DNA of 38,680 bases from a virus, in the IMG/VR virus record IMGVR_UViG_3300040810_000230, positions 1-38,680 of that record. One strand, written 5' to 3'. This document shows, in pieces, positions 20,734-28,424 of this stretch. The notes under the pieces were generated by a model. It saw only the letters and a list, made by a program, of their open reading frames with translations. It ran no database searches and was not told where the DNA came from. Numbering within the stretch: the stretch's first letter is position 1; every line of letters begins with the position of its first letter. Position numbers and translations under genes: made by a program.

Positions 20734-21261
20734 ATGGATGTAATGATCGACATAGAGACTCTGGCGACGCCGCCCGACTCTGTTATACTCACAATAGGTG
20801 CATTAAAGTTTGATCCTAAATCTAATGCTGAAGGCGGCAGTATCTATCATAGGCTTGATGTAGATAGTCAACTTAAAATGGGTAGGCGTGTCGACGAGGA
20901 GACTATAGCATGGTGGGGCAGACAAACATTAGAAGTAAGGGAAGACGCACTAGGCACAACTAACAGACAACCATTAGATGTAGTATTCGATAGCATATCA
21001 CGTTTTATGGTAGGCGTAGACAATATATGGGCCCAAGGACCTGTGTTTGACATTGCTCTATTAGAAAATATGCTACGCCAGTTGAAACGCCCTGTGCCCT
21101 GGCAATTCTGGCAAATTAGAGATTCGAGAACATTGTTTAAATTAGTCAATGAGGATCCTAGACCAAAGAATTTTGAAGGTGCGCACAATGCACTGACAGA
21201 TTGTTATTATCAAGCCAAAGCAGTACAAAAAGTTTTTAGACTACTAGGGCTCAATCGTTAA
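20734..21261 (+). CDS. DEDDh 3'-5' exoribonuclease (Rv2179c-like)
   Basis: The 175-residue protein has the DEDDh exonuclease motifs: Asp6-Ile-Glu8-Thr (Exo I), Phe-Asp106-Ile (Exo II), and His151-Asn-Ala-Leu-Thr-Asp156 (Exo III with catalytic His). The short single-domain form with the Trp-rich middle (Ile-Ala-Trp-Trp-Gly-Arg-Gln) resembles the Rv2179c-like 3'-5' exoribonuclease family found in many phages. It would trim or degrade RNA, or possibly DNA, 3' ends. Its position after bS21, Hsp20 and ClpS fits a role in reshaping host gene expression (inference). Confidence 0.85.
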   Translation: MDVMIDIETLATPPDSVILTIGALKFDPKSNAEGGSIYHRLDVDSQLKMGRRVDEETIAWWGRQTLEVREDALGTTNRQPLDVVFDSISRFMVGVDNIWAQGPVFDIALLENMLRQLKRPVPWQFWQIRDSRTLFKLVNEDPRPKNFEGAHNALTDCYYQAKAVQKVFRLLGLNR

Positions 21262-21286
21262 ATACTATATTAAATAGGAAAAAACG

Positions 21287-21877
21287 ATGACTCAGATACA
21301 AAAGAAATTTCTAGTAGGTCTGATAATAGCATTTTTTATAGCATCACTTGTGTTTTTTGGTATTTTGTTTAAAGCAGTGTTTGCTCAAGAGTACACAGAA
21401 GACAACCCATTAATAATGGAAGATGGTGTAGAACTTACCGGAGATATATTAGATATTACTCCACACGAAACTAGCAGATTTGGACAACTAGAAAACGATC
21501 CAACAGGATGGAAAGAAGTAGGTCACGTTGATAACAGACGTTTGTATATAAATGTAAACAAGATAGAAAAGGCTTCTATATTTAGACATGTATATGCAAT
21601 GTTTGAATTTACGGATGGCGCAAAAATTGTTCCAGGACACGCTACAGGAGTATTGCGAGTAGTAAGCGAAGCAACAATAGATTGTTCAAGTGGACTAACA
21701 CAACCACTTGTTGATTACTACGTCGACAAAGATTGGGTTATCAGAACACAGACAGTTTACCAAAACGGCCAAGGAAGAAGTTTTGCAAGACGAGAAGGCA
21801 GTATTGCTTGGGCGTTAAAGGAAGTATCATGCAATGGTGCTAAAATAGAAGATGTAAGGATAGGAAAGACTTCATGA
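21287..21877 (+). CDS. Exported protein with adhesin-E-like domain
   Basis: The 196-residue protein has an N-terminal hydrophobic segment (about 9-32) ending Val-Phe-Ala-Gln-Glu, a likely signal peptide or membrane anchor. The mature part resembles small surface-adhesin E-type domains: Trp-Lys-Glu-Val, Arg-Leu-Tyr-Ile-Asn-Val-Asn-Lys-Ile-Glu, His-Val-Tyr-Ala-Met-Phe-Glu-Phe and a conserved-style Ser-x-Ala-Thr-Ile-Asp-Cys, with a second Cys near the end that could form a disulfide. It should act in the periplasm or on the surface of the infected cell. The family match is by pattern and moderate. AGGAA ribosome binding site; ATGA overlap with the next gene. Confidence 0.65.
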   Translation: MTQIQKKFLVGLIIAFFIASLVFFGILFKAVFAQEYTEDNPLIMEDGVELTGDILDITPHETSRFGQLENDPTGWKEVGHVDNRRLYINVNKIEKASIFRHVYAMFEFTDGAKIVPGHATGVLRVVSEATIDCSSGLTQPLVDYYVDKDWVIRTQTVYQNGQGRSFARREGSIAWALKEVSCNGAKIEDVRIGKTS

Positions 21878-22194
21878 ATGTAATATTTGATAAGCAAGCG
21901 GCAGAACAGTTGGCAGAAAAATATACTATACTACCGCTACCCCCAATTACACAAACAGAAGGCGATAAAACTGTTACTGTTGAGCCTCATGTTGTAATTG
22001 ATATGGAAAAAGTGCCTTTACAAGAGGTTACTTCGTTGGACCAATGGACTGACTTACACAAAGAACTAGTCAGGAACCATATTAAAAAAGACTATAACTT
22101 TTGCGAACAAGCGATAGACCATTTAATGGGCAAGTTTAAAGGTGAGCTAGATTCTTATTATCAGCACATATTAAATGAAGTTAACGATAAATAA
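21874..22194 (+). CDS. Hypothetical phage protein, 106 aa
   Basis: This is a small soluble protein with a Pro-rich early segment (Leu-Pro-Leu-Pro-Pro-Ile-Thr) and a helical C-terminal half (Leu-His-Lys-Glu-Leu-Val-Arg-Asn-His-Ile-Lys-Lys). No family is recognised. Its ATG overlaps the upstream stop, and its own stop overlaps a GATAAATA late promoter motif. Confidence 0.65.
   Translation: MNVIFDKQAAEQLAEKYTILPLPPITQTEGDKTVTVEPHVVIDMEKVPLQEVTSLDQWTDLHKELVRNHIKKDYNFCEQAIDHLMGKFKGELDSYYQHILNEVNDK
22186..22193 (+). promoter_or_regulatory. Putative T4-type late promoter (GATAAATA)
   Basis: GATAAATA lies at the end of the upstream gene, 28 bases before the ATG at 22222, and fits NATAAATA. Confidence 0.6.
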
Positions 22195-22221
22195 TATTAT
22201 TACAATTATGGAGCATTTAGA

Positions 22222-22830
22222 ATGGCAACTAAATTAAATTTAGGAACAAATATTTGGACTAATGAGGCCGCAGTACCTACAGCCACTGGTGCGTTCGCTG
22301 ACCAGTATATGACAGGTGGTAATGAAGGGATAATGAATAGTATAATTACTAATTCTTCTACAATTTCTTCTACCTTACACGCTGATTTAATATCAAAACT
22401 TACATCTAACAGTCTTACGATTTCTAACATTCGTGCAGTTAAAGTTTCAGCAGGGGAAAATGGTTGCATTACTAATATGACTTATACAGGTGGCGACCAC
22501 CAACATTGCATTGCTATAGCGGTTGGTGCTGACATTAGTATAACTTCGCACGACATGACTGGCAAAACAGCAATCGGGGTATCGGACTTTACAGATGCTG
22601 AATTGGTGCATTATACAAATGCAGGCGATGCTGATACACTTGATAACACACTAAGATCTAATGAAGTTACAGCATTAGAAACTTTTACAAATACTGCTTT
22701 TATTTTAGATGTGTGTACGCCAATTAGTTATCGTAGCAGTGGCGCCGCTGGTTGGGTTATATTTGCTGGATTATCAGACACAACAGAAGCAGGGTTACAA
22801 ACAGCATTAACAGATTACGTTATTTCATAA
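22222..22830 (+). CDS. Tandem paralogue A, 202 aa, possible virion or surface protein
   Basis: This is a Thr/Ser-rich, beta-type protein with no signal peptide. It shares a conserved core with the next gene: His-Asp-(Met/Val)-x-x-x-x-x-x-Gly-Val-x-Asp, His-Tyr-x-Asn-x-Gly-Asp-x-Asp-Thr, Leu-Glu-Thr-(Phe/Tyr)-Thr-(Asn/Asp)-Thr-Ala-Phe-Ile and a C-terminal Leu-Ser-Asp block. The His and Asp spacing (Gly-Gly-Asp-His-Gln-His-Cys then His-Asp) could bind metal. A late promoter precedes it and a 2OG-oxygenase-like gene follows in the same unit. No named family is recognised. Confidence 0.7.
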   Translation: MATKLNLGTNIWTNEAAVPTATGAFADQYMTGGNEGIMNSIITNSSTISSTLHADLISKLTSNSLTISNIRAVKVSAGENGCITNMTYTGGDHQHCIAIAVGADISITSHDMTGKTAIGVSDFTDAELVHYTNAGDADTLDNTLRSNEVTALETFTNTAFILDVCTPISYRSSGAAGWVIFAGLSDTTEAGLQTALTDYVIS

Positions 22831-23448
22831 GTGAATTTTTTAAAGTTAGATTTTGGTATATCAAATTATTTTGATCAAGATTTTAAATTAACTTGGCAAG
22901 ATGGACCGCACGGTTATCAAACTTTGTACTCTGGTAATACTGGTAATACAGGATTAAACAACCGTGTTGTTACCGACTCTTCAAAATTTTTAAACTATTT
23001 CACATCTAACTTTATTTCTACGTTAAACGAAACTAGGTTAGAACCAGTGACAGTGTCTTCTTATAAGTTGAACGGTGTACACGATGGGAAACTTTGTAGA
23101 CATACTGTAGAAGGCGAAGAGGTGTGTTGTTTATTCGTTTTACATGGCAGTGCTAGTATTAGTTGTAACACACACGACGTATCTAACATCAACGAGTATG
23201 GTGTGCCTGACGCAAACACTGTTTTATATCATTATATTAATCCTGGAGACCAAGACACTGAGGGAAATTTTTTATCGTGTTCACAAGTTCCAATATTAGA
23301 AACTTATACGGACACTGCATTTATTGCGGATCAGTCAGTTGCACATTCTTTTACAAACTTAGAAGGCACAGGGTACGTTACTATCGTAGTTTTTAGTTTA
23401 TCAGACCGTAAGTCGTTAGAATCATCTTTTTCAAAATACATAATATGA
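22831..23448 (+). CDS. Tandem paralogue B, 205 aa
   Basis: This paralogue of the upstream gene keeps the His-Asp, His-Tyr-Ile-Asn-Pro-Gly-Asp-Gln-Asp-Thr and Leu-Glu-Thr-Tyr-Thr-Asp-Thr-Ala-Phe-Ile-Ala-Asp blocks. It starts differently, with Leu-Asp-Phe-Gly-Ile-Ser-Asn-Tyr-Phe and aromatic residues. The GTG start at 22831 follows the upstream stop without a gap, so it depends on coupling. Divergence is high, so the duplication is old. Function is unknown. It overlaps the 2OG-oxygenase-like gene by 4 bases. Confidence 0.7.
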   Translation: MNFLKLDFGISNYFDQDFKLTWQDGPHGYQTLYSGNTGNTGLNNRVVTDSSKFLNYFTSNFISTLNETRLEPVTVSSYKLNGVHDGKLCRHTVEGEEVCCLFVLHGSASISCNTHDVSNINEYGVPDANTVLYHYINPGDQDTEGNFLSCSQVPILETYTDTAFIADQSVAHSFTNLEGTGYVTIVVFSLSDRKSLESSFSKYII

Positions 23449-23960
23449 CGCACATTGAAAAATTAAACTTACCAAAAATACCGGACACAGTAATAACCTC
23501 TTTACTGGAGCAAAATCCTGACTTAGGAAACTATAGTTATGTTTGCGAGCCAGCGTATAACGGTATAGCTCACTTTTCTTCTTATACTATTGATGTGTCT
23601 GCATTAAGTTGGTTTAAAGAAAATAACTTAGACAGTTATTTTTGGAACATACAAACTTTGAAAGACGGTACAAACTTAAATGCTCACAGAGATGATAGAC
23701 GCACACATGTTATAATGTACATAATAGATCCAGGTGGAGAAAATGTAAAAACTTGTTTTTATCATAAATTACTGGATAAAGAATACGAACCTATAAAACC
23801 TATCCCCAAAGAGGAACTAGAATTAGTATACGAAGAAGTACTGGAAGCCGGTAACTGGTATAAACTTTCAGTGCAAGACATTCATAGCGTTGAAAACTTA
23901 CAATCTACTAGATTGTGTTTAACTAGACAACTACCCGACGTTCCTTTAGATTTACTTTAA
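23445..23960 (+). CDS. 2OG-Fe(II) oxygenase-like protein, 171 aa
   Basis: The C-terminal half carries the facial triad of a double-stranded beta-helix oxygenase: His81-Arg-Asp83 in Leu-Asn-Ala-His-Arg-Asp-Asp, distal His147 in Gln-Asp-Ile-His-Ser-Val-Glu, and Arg156 about nine residues later, the usual 2-oxoglutarate-binding position. Such small enzymes hydroxylate proteins or small molecules in the cytoplasm and are frequent in marine phages. The two tandem paralogues upstream, on the same transcript, are possible substrates (inference). It converges with the reverse-strand gene, overlapping it by 9 bases. Confidence 0.75.
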   Translation: MTHIEKLNLPKIPDTVITSLLEQNPDLGNYSYVCEPAYNGIAHFSSYTIDVSALSWFKENNLDSYFWNIQTLKDGTNLNAHRDDRRTHVIMYIIDPGGENVKTCFYHKLLDKEYEPIKPIPKEELELVYEEVLEAGNWYKLSVQDIHSVENLQSTRLCLTRQLPDVPLDLL

Positions 23961-25202
23961 AATTTTTCTTAATTTGCTCCCAAGAGTTCCTGGACTGGAA
24001 TAAACACTATTAGCAAATACACATCTTTGATTATTTGGAATATCACTAAATTTTTCGTATTGTAGATTTTTGTGATAAGAGTGAATTTTTGTCAACTGAT
24101 TAGACTCTGCTAATGCTAAATGAAAGTTATCAACTAATTCTTTCCAAGCAATTTCTTCTAAGTTGTTATAGAAGTGATTAAAGTTGTAATCCAGAGTTGG
24201 TAGAATTTCTTCGTACATTTCCTTTTTTTCTTTTTCCGACAAATTACATATCTTGTTTAACTGTCCTACAACTTTTAGTATTCTAATATTAGGGTCATAT
24301 TCCTCATCGTAACTTTCATCGATGACATTGTCGAATGTTTTAAATCCGTAACTTTTTAAATATTTTAATGCACCAGGAGTACTTAATACTAAAAATGGCT
24401 GCCTTGCAACAATAGGTTTGAATATTTTTTCAGTTAAGTGAACCGTCTTTTCATAAAAACATGTTTCACTTACTACATGCCAAAATGCACTCGTCCATAC
24501 AGAATATTCTGGTTCTGCACTAGAGTCATCTTCACTATATAATGATGTTTGTACCCTGTGACTAGTCTTTACTTGGCTACAAAAACTAATTATATCTTGT
24601 CTAGTTTTAGAATTTAAATGCATGTTGTCTAATTCTTCTGACCATTCATCTATATTATAAGATACTATTCCATCACCGAGTAGTCCCTGTTTGTATAATT
24701 GAGATAGAAATATCAGTCGATATATCCTAGGTCCTTTGTAAAGATTATTTAGATTTATATAACTTGCTCCTTGCCATATATTATTAACTTTAGGAGCGTA
24801 CTCAATGGATCTAAACCAATCTAAACTTGCAAAAGCATGATAAAAATAATACCATTTTGATAGTTTTAATTTTTTACACAAAGCGTCAACTTTTGGACTG
24901 TGTAATTCACTTGTAGCAAATATTCCACCGTCTATCCCAATGTAATCGTTATTAAATTCTTTTGTAAAAATATTGTACATGTTAGCGACCGTATTATGAT
25001 CGTACACTGGTTCTTGATCATAAAAGAATACATTTTGCAAATTAAACAAAACCTGATTAGTATTAAAGATATCAGTATTCATTGTACTGATATCTTTTAG
25101 GTTGTTACATTTTCCAAATTCGTACAAAAATGAGCCAGAAAGACTATTTGGGCGTAGGAAATTAGCATTTATAATGTTGTAAATGTTGTCTACATTAAAC
25201 AT
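23952..25202 (-). CDS. Glycosyltransferase-like protein (GT10-type C-terminal motif)
   Basis: This 416-residue soluble protein has the C-terminal block His-Leu-Thr-Glu-Lys-Ile-Phe-Lys-Pro, Gln-Pro-Phe-Leu-Val-Leu and Gly-Phe-Lys-Thr-Phe, then Asp-Glu-Ser-Tyr-Asp. This resembles the nucleotide-sugar domain of fucosyltransferase/exostosin-type enzymes. The same block occurs in the gene at 34812, so the two are distant paralogues. The upstream half differs, as expected for the acceptor domain. It is the only long reverse-strand gene inside the window and starts back to back with the curli-like module. It could modify host lipopolysaccharide or the secreted repeat proteins (inference). Confidence 0.7.
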   Translation of the reverse strand: MFNVDNIYNIINANFLRPNSLSGSFLYEFGKCNNLKDISTMNTDIFNTNQVLFNLQNVFFYDQEPVYDHNTVANMYNIFTKEFNNDYIGIDGGIFATSELHSPKVDALCKKLKLSKWYYFYHAFASLDWFRSIEYAPKVNNIWQGASYINLNNLYKGPRIYRLIFLSQLYKQGLLGDGIVSYNIDEWSEELDNMHLNSKTRQDIISFCSQVKTSHRVQTSLYSEDDSSAEPEYSVWTSAFWHVVSETCFYEKTVHLTEKIFKPIVARQPFLVLSTPGALKYLKSYGFKTFDNVIDESYDEEYDPNIRILKVVGQLNKICNLSEKEKKEMYEEILPTLDYNFNHFYNNLEEIAWKELVDNFHLALAESNQLTKIHSYHKNLQYEKFSDIPNNQRCVFANSVYSSPGTLGSKLRKILK

Positions 25203-25263
25203 GTATGTTTATGTCTTTTTTAACGAGTAAATACAAATATAGTAATAATTGAGGGAAGACTGA

Positions 25264-25713
25264 GTGAAATTCTTATTAACACTGATATTTATGGTGCCAG
25301 TACTAGTACTAGCAGATAATTTAACATTCAACTACAAAAACCCTGCCTTTAGCGGCATAGGGTATAGTGCCCACGTATTAACTATCGAGCAGTTGGAATC
25401 TAACCGTCGTAAAGACAATGAAAAAGCCGCAAAAGCACTACAGGACGAAGCAGACAGGGACTTGCGTTCTACTAATACATGGAAGTTTCAAAACAACTTA
25501 GAGTCTAGGATTTACAGTCAGCTGAGTAAGCAGATAAGTGATAGTTTATTTGGTGAAGGCTCAGCAGAGGACGCAGAGGGCGAAGTAACAACGCCATTTG
25601 GAGATACAGTAGCATGGTCTCGTATTAATGATGTTATAACTGTTACTGTGTCAGACAGCAACGGAGACGTTTTATCCACATTTTCTGTACCTGTAGGAGA
25701 TTTTGCTTTCTGA
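25264..25713 (+). CDS. csgF: Curli assembly factor CsgF homologue
   Basis: The 149-residue protein has a signal peptide ending Val-Leu-Ala (17) and a mature N-terminus Asp-Asn-Leu-Thr-Phe-Asn-Tyr-Lys-Asn-Pro-Ala-Phe-Ser-Gly. This closely follows E. coli CsgF (Thr-Phe-Gln-Phe-Arg-Asn-Pro-Asn-Phe-Gly-Gly), the peptide that inserts into the CsgG pore. A helical middle with Gln-Leu-Ser-Lys-Gln-Ile and a C-terminal strand region ending Thr-Val-Ser-Asp-Ser-Asn-Gly also fit. It tethers the curli fibre to CsgG at the cell surface. GTG start with GAGGGA ribosome binding site. Its stop overlaps the csgG start (TGATG), the same gene order as in E. coli csgFG. Confidence 0.9.
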   Translation: MKFLLTLIFMVPVLVLADNLTFNYKNPAFSGIGYSAHVLTIEQLESNRRKDNEKAAKALQDEADRDLRSTNTWKFQNNLESRIYSQLSKQISDSLFGEGSAEDAEGEVTTPFGDTVAWSRINDVITVTVSDSNGDVLSTFSVPVGDFAF

Positions 25714-26594
25714 TGAGAAATATATTAATACTCCTATTATGCTTGGTTATATCAGGTTGTGCTAGTTTGGCAGGACAAACTAAATTTGATGCACCTGAAA
25801 TAACACAAAGCCTAGAAGAGGAATTTAAGTCTATCCCGCCTCCCAAAGACGGTCATATATATGTTGCAGTATATGGATTTCAAGATAAAACTGGGCAACG
25901 TAAGCCCAGCGAAAGAATTGCACATATATCTACAGCAGTAACACAGGGAGCGGCTGACTGGGTAATCAAGAGCCTTAAAGAAGTTGGCGGCGGCACATGG
26001 TTTAAGGTAATTGAGCGTGTGGGGTTAGACAACCTTGCAAAAGAAAGACAGATTATTAGACAACAGCGTGAAACCGTAGATGACAAGAGAGCGTTGAAAC
26101 CACTTAAGTATGCAGGTATAATTTTAGAAGGAGCAATTATAGGATATGACAGTAATATAAAAACAGGAGGTAGTGGAGCTAGATACTTAGGTATAGGCGT
26201 GCAACAGGAATACAGGGAAGATATAATGACAATATCTATGCGTATTGTTTCTACACAAACAGGCGAGGTATTGGTAGCAGTTAGTGGAACTAAGACTATT
26301 TTAAGTTATGGACAAAGTTTTGGTGTGTTTAAGTTTATAGAAATGGGAACCGAAGCAGTAGAACTTGACGCAGGATCTTACACTAATGAACCAACAACAG
26401 TCGCACTTCAAAGAGCAATTGATGCGTGTATAATAGAAATAATCAAGCAGGGCAAAACGCATGGGTACTGGGATTACGAAAATCCAGTAACTGTGGGTTC
26501 TTCGGAACGAATAAATGAAGTTGCAAACGAGCTCAATGATGAGGAAATGTTACAAAAAGAGTTCGAAAAACAACTAAAAATGATAGAAAAGTAA
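25713..26594 (+). CDS. csgG: Curli secretion pore CsgG homologue (outer-membrane lipoprotein)
   Basis: The 293-residue protein is a full-length CsgG. The lipoprotein signal has Ile-Ser-Gly-Cys16. Blocks matching E. coli CsgG include Val-Ala-Val-Tyr-Gly-Phe-Gln-Asp-Lys-Thr-Gly-Gln, Ser-Thr-Ala-Val, Ile-Glu-Arg-x-Gly-Leu-x-Asn-Leu, Glu-Gly-(Ala)-Ile-Ile-Gly-Tyr-(Asp/Glu)-Ser-Asn, Gly-Gly-x-Gly-Ala-Arg-Tyr-x-Gly-Ile-Gly and Lys-Thr-Ile-Leu-Ser-Tyr. It should form the nonameric outer-membrane channel exporting amyloid subunits. Residues aligned with the E. coli constriction (Tyr51, Asn55, Phe56) look different here: Glu67, His71, Ile72. The C-terminus is a charged helix. Neighbours are CsgF and three repeat or accessory proteins. 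CsgE is not seen. Confidence 0.93.
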   Translation: MRNILILLLCLVISGCASLAGQTKFDAPEITQSLEEEFKSIPPPKDGHIYVAVYGFQDKTGQRKPSERIAHISTAVTQGAADWVIKSLKEVGGGTWFKVIERVGLDNLAKERQIIRQQRETVDDKRALKPLKYAGIILEGAIIGYDSNIKTGGSGARYLGIGVQQEYREDIMTISMRIVSTQTGEVLVAVSGTKTILSYGQSFGVFKFIEMGTEAVELDAGSYTNEPTTVALQRAIDACIIEIIKQGKTHGYWDYENPVTVGSSERINEVANELNDEEMLQKEFEKQLKMIEK

Positions 26595-26630
26595 CTTTTT
26601 TAATATAATAGCAGTATATTATATAACGTA

Positions 26631-26670
26631 GTTATTTAAATAACATTAAGTGGTATACCATCACTATAAT
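26631..26670 (+). promoter_or_regulatory. Palindrome and putative -10 before the curlin-like gene
   Basis: A perfect 14-bp palindrome GTTATTTAAATAAC (26631-26644) is followed by an 8-bp palindrome GGTATACC and TATAAT (26665-26670). The -35 region is weak. The 113-base gap between csgG and the repeat gene is the longest in this module. It may hold an activated or repressed promoter. Confidence 0.45.
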
Positions 26671-26707
26671 CTAGGTACGACGGCTAAGGCCAAGGGAGCA
26701 TTAGAAA

Positions 26708-27349
26708 ATGCGTATTTTAAGGACTATAAGCACGTTATTTGTTGCTGTGGTATGTAGTTCTAGTTTTGCTAACGATGTTTATATCGAACAAGCAGGTGAC
26801 AGTACTGATATTGATATCATTCAAAAGAATGGTACTAACACTTTGAATGACTCAACTGATGCCGCCACTATTAGCGGTGACAGTATAACGTTTAGTTTAA
26901 CACAGGACGGTAACTTGAACAATGCTGACGTGGAAATAGAAAACTCAGCAACATCTAGTAATGTTGATATCGACGTTGCAGGTGGAAGTAACGAAACTAA
27001 TGTTGGTATCGACGGTGCATCAAGCACAACAGTAGACATTGACGTTACAGGTGATTCCAACTGGGTATCAGTATGTGGAGCCAATGACGGTGCCAGTGTG
27101 GCTGCGGCGGAATGTTCTACAGGTATTACCGACGGTTCCACTAGTAACACAGCAAACATTACTGGTGATAGCAACATTGTTAATATTGAAGCAAGCGGTG
27201 CTAGTCAGACCAACTCGGTTACAATAGGTGCAGATGCAACGGACATTAGTGATAACAACACAGTTAATATTAGTAATGACGTAACAGGTGCAGATGTTAT
27301 TATTGACATGGACGGACAGGATAATACCGTAGATGTTACAGTTCAGTAG
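26708..27349 (+). CDS. Secreted curlin-like repeat protein (CsgA-like)
   Basis: The 213-residue protein has a signal peptide ending Ser-Phe-Ala (21). The mature N-terminus is Asn-Asp-Val-Tyr-Ile-Glu-Gln-Ala-Gly-Asp-Ser-Thr-Asp-Ile-Asp-Ile-Ile-Gln. The rest is irregular Asn/Asp/Thr/Val-rich repeat units of about 20 residues (Gly-Asp-Ser-Asn-x-Val-x-Ile, Gly-Ala-Ser-x-Thr-x-x-Val-x-Ile) with almost no Lys or Arg. This matches the design of curlin beta-arch repeats (Gln/Asn ladders), though more Asp-rich and less regular than CsgA. It is the likely fibre subunit exported through the CsgG pore encoded just upstream. AGGGAG ribosome binding site; 17-base overlap with the FecR gene. Confidence 0.8.
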   Translation: MRILRTISTLFVAVVCSSSFANDVYIEQAGDSTDIDIIQKNGTNTLNDSTDAATISGDSITFSLTQDGNLNNADVEIENSATSSNVDIDVAGGSNETNVGIDGASSTTVDIDVTGDSNWVSVCGANDGASVAAAECSTGITDGSTSNTANITGDSNIVNIEASGASQTNSVTIGADATDISDNNTVNISNDVTGADVIIDMDGQDNTVDVTVQ

Positions 27350-28424
27350 GACATTATTTGTCATATTATTTTTTGTCTCTTCAACTGTTTTAGCAAAGGG
27401 GATAGGAAATGTCACGGAACAGACTGGTCCTGCTGAAATCAGCAGAAAAAAAGAAACACTGCCATCTGAAAAAGGCTCTGAAGTCTTTATGCAAGATGCT
27501 ATCCAAACTACGAAAAGCAAGTTAGGGATAACGTTTGAGGACGACACTAAAGTAAAGATGACAGAACAAAGCAAACTCGTTATAGACGAGTTTCTTTACG
27601 ATCCAGGAAATAAAAAGCCCGGTAAACTGGGAATGAAGGTAGCAATAGGAACAGTTAGGTATGCGTCTGGTAAGATTGCCAAAGACAATGCAGAAAATGT
27701 AAACATACAGACACCAACTGCTACTATTGCTGTTCGAGGAACAGACTTTACAATGACTGTAGACGAGATAGGTCGCAGTCTTGTTATACTACTACCAAGT
27801 TGCCCTACTAGTAATGAGATAGATTGTTACGTAGGCGAGATCGAAGTTATGACTGATATGGGTGCTGTGTTAATGAATCAAGCATTCCAAGCCACATTAG
27901 TAACTAGTAGAAACAGTATGCCTACTGAACCAAAACTTATAGATATAAGTGAGGCACTGATAGATAATTTTTTAATTGTTAGTCCACCAGAAGAAGTTAG
28001 ACTTGCACAAGAAGAACTTGAGCGTAGTAACAACCCACTAGATAAAGACTTATTGGAATTTGACGAACTAGACGTAAATGAATTAGACCAAGAAGATGAG
28101 CTCGCTAACAACTACGAACTAGACATTAACTTTTTGGACTTTGAATTTTTAGATAATATGTTGGACCTAACTACAATACAGTTAGACAGAGACGAACTAG
28201 AAACTAACGAAGTGCTACCAACAATACAGCAGTACAGTTGGATAATTTGGTATGCAAACGAAGAAGAAATTTTTATGAGAAGCGAACGTCCTCCACACGT
28301 GGCAGAGATAAGTTTACCTAGAGAAACAGAAGGTAATGTTTATATCGTGCAGGACGATATTCCAGCAGACATATCAGTACAAGGTGGATCAAGTGTTACG
28401 ATTGATATTATTCAGTCTCAGTAG
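27333..28424 (+). CDS. Exported FecR-domain protein with curlin-like C-terminal tail
   Basis: The 363-residue protein has a signal peptide ending Val-Leu-Ala (21). A FecR-type domain follows at about 25-170: Gly-Ser-Glu-Val-Phe-Met-Gln-Asp, Thr-Phe-Glu-Asp-Asp-Thr-Lys-Val-Lys-Met, Val-Asn-Ile-Gln-Thr-Pro-Thr-Ala-Thr-Ile-Ala-Val-Arg-Gly-Thr-Asp. A very acidic Leu/Asp/Glu-rich middle (about 220-290) follows, and the last 30 residues carry Val-Tyr-Ile-Val-Gln and Ile-Asp-Ile-Ile-Gln, the same motif that opens the curlin-like protein upstream. It could be a periplasmic chaperone, nucleator or fibre anchor. A classical FecR anti-sigma role is unlikely because no sigma factor or receptor is linked. 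Overlaps both neighbours. Confidence 0.78.
   Translation: MLQFSRTLFVILFFVSSTVLAKGIGNVTEQTGPAEISRKKETLPSEKGSEVFMQDAIQTTKSKLGITFEDDTKVKMTEQSKLVIDEFLYDPGNKKPGKLGMKVAIGTVRYASGKIAKDNAENVNIQTPTATIAVRGTDFTMTVDEIGRSLVILLPSCPTSNEIDCYVGEIEVMTDMGAVLMNQAFQATLVTSRNSMPTEPKLIDISEALIDNFLIVSPPEEVRLAQEELERSNNPLDKDLLEFDELDVNELDQEDELANNYELDINFLDFEFLDNMLDLTTIQLDRDELETNEVLPTIQQYSWIIWYANEEEIFMRSERPPHVAEISLPRETEGNVYIVQDDIPADISVQGGSSVTIDIIQSQ

Noticed and set aside
28336-28392. ATG at 28336 as start of the PA14 gene
   Set aside because: It lies deep inside the FecR gene, lacks a ribosome binding site and puts 19 residues ahead of a signal peptide that starts cleanly at the GTG at 28393.
27333-28424. FecR protein as an anti-sigma regulator
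   Set aside because: It has a cleavable signal peptide instead of a cytoplasmic anti-sigma segment, and no sigma factor or TonB receptor is linked.
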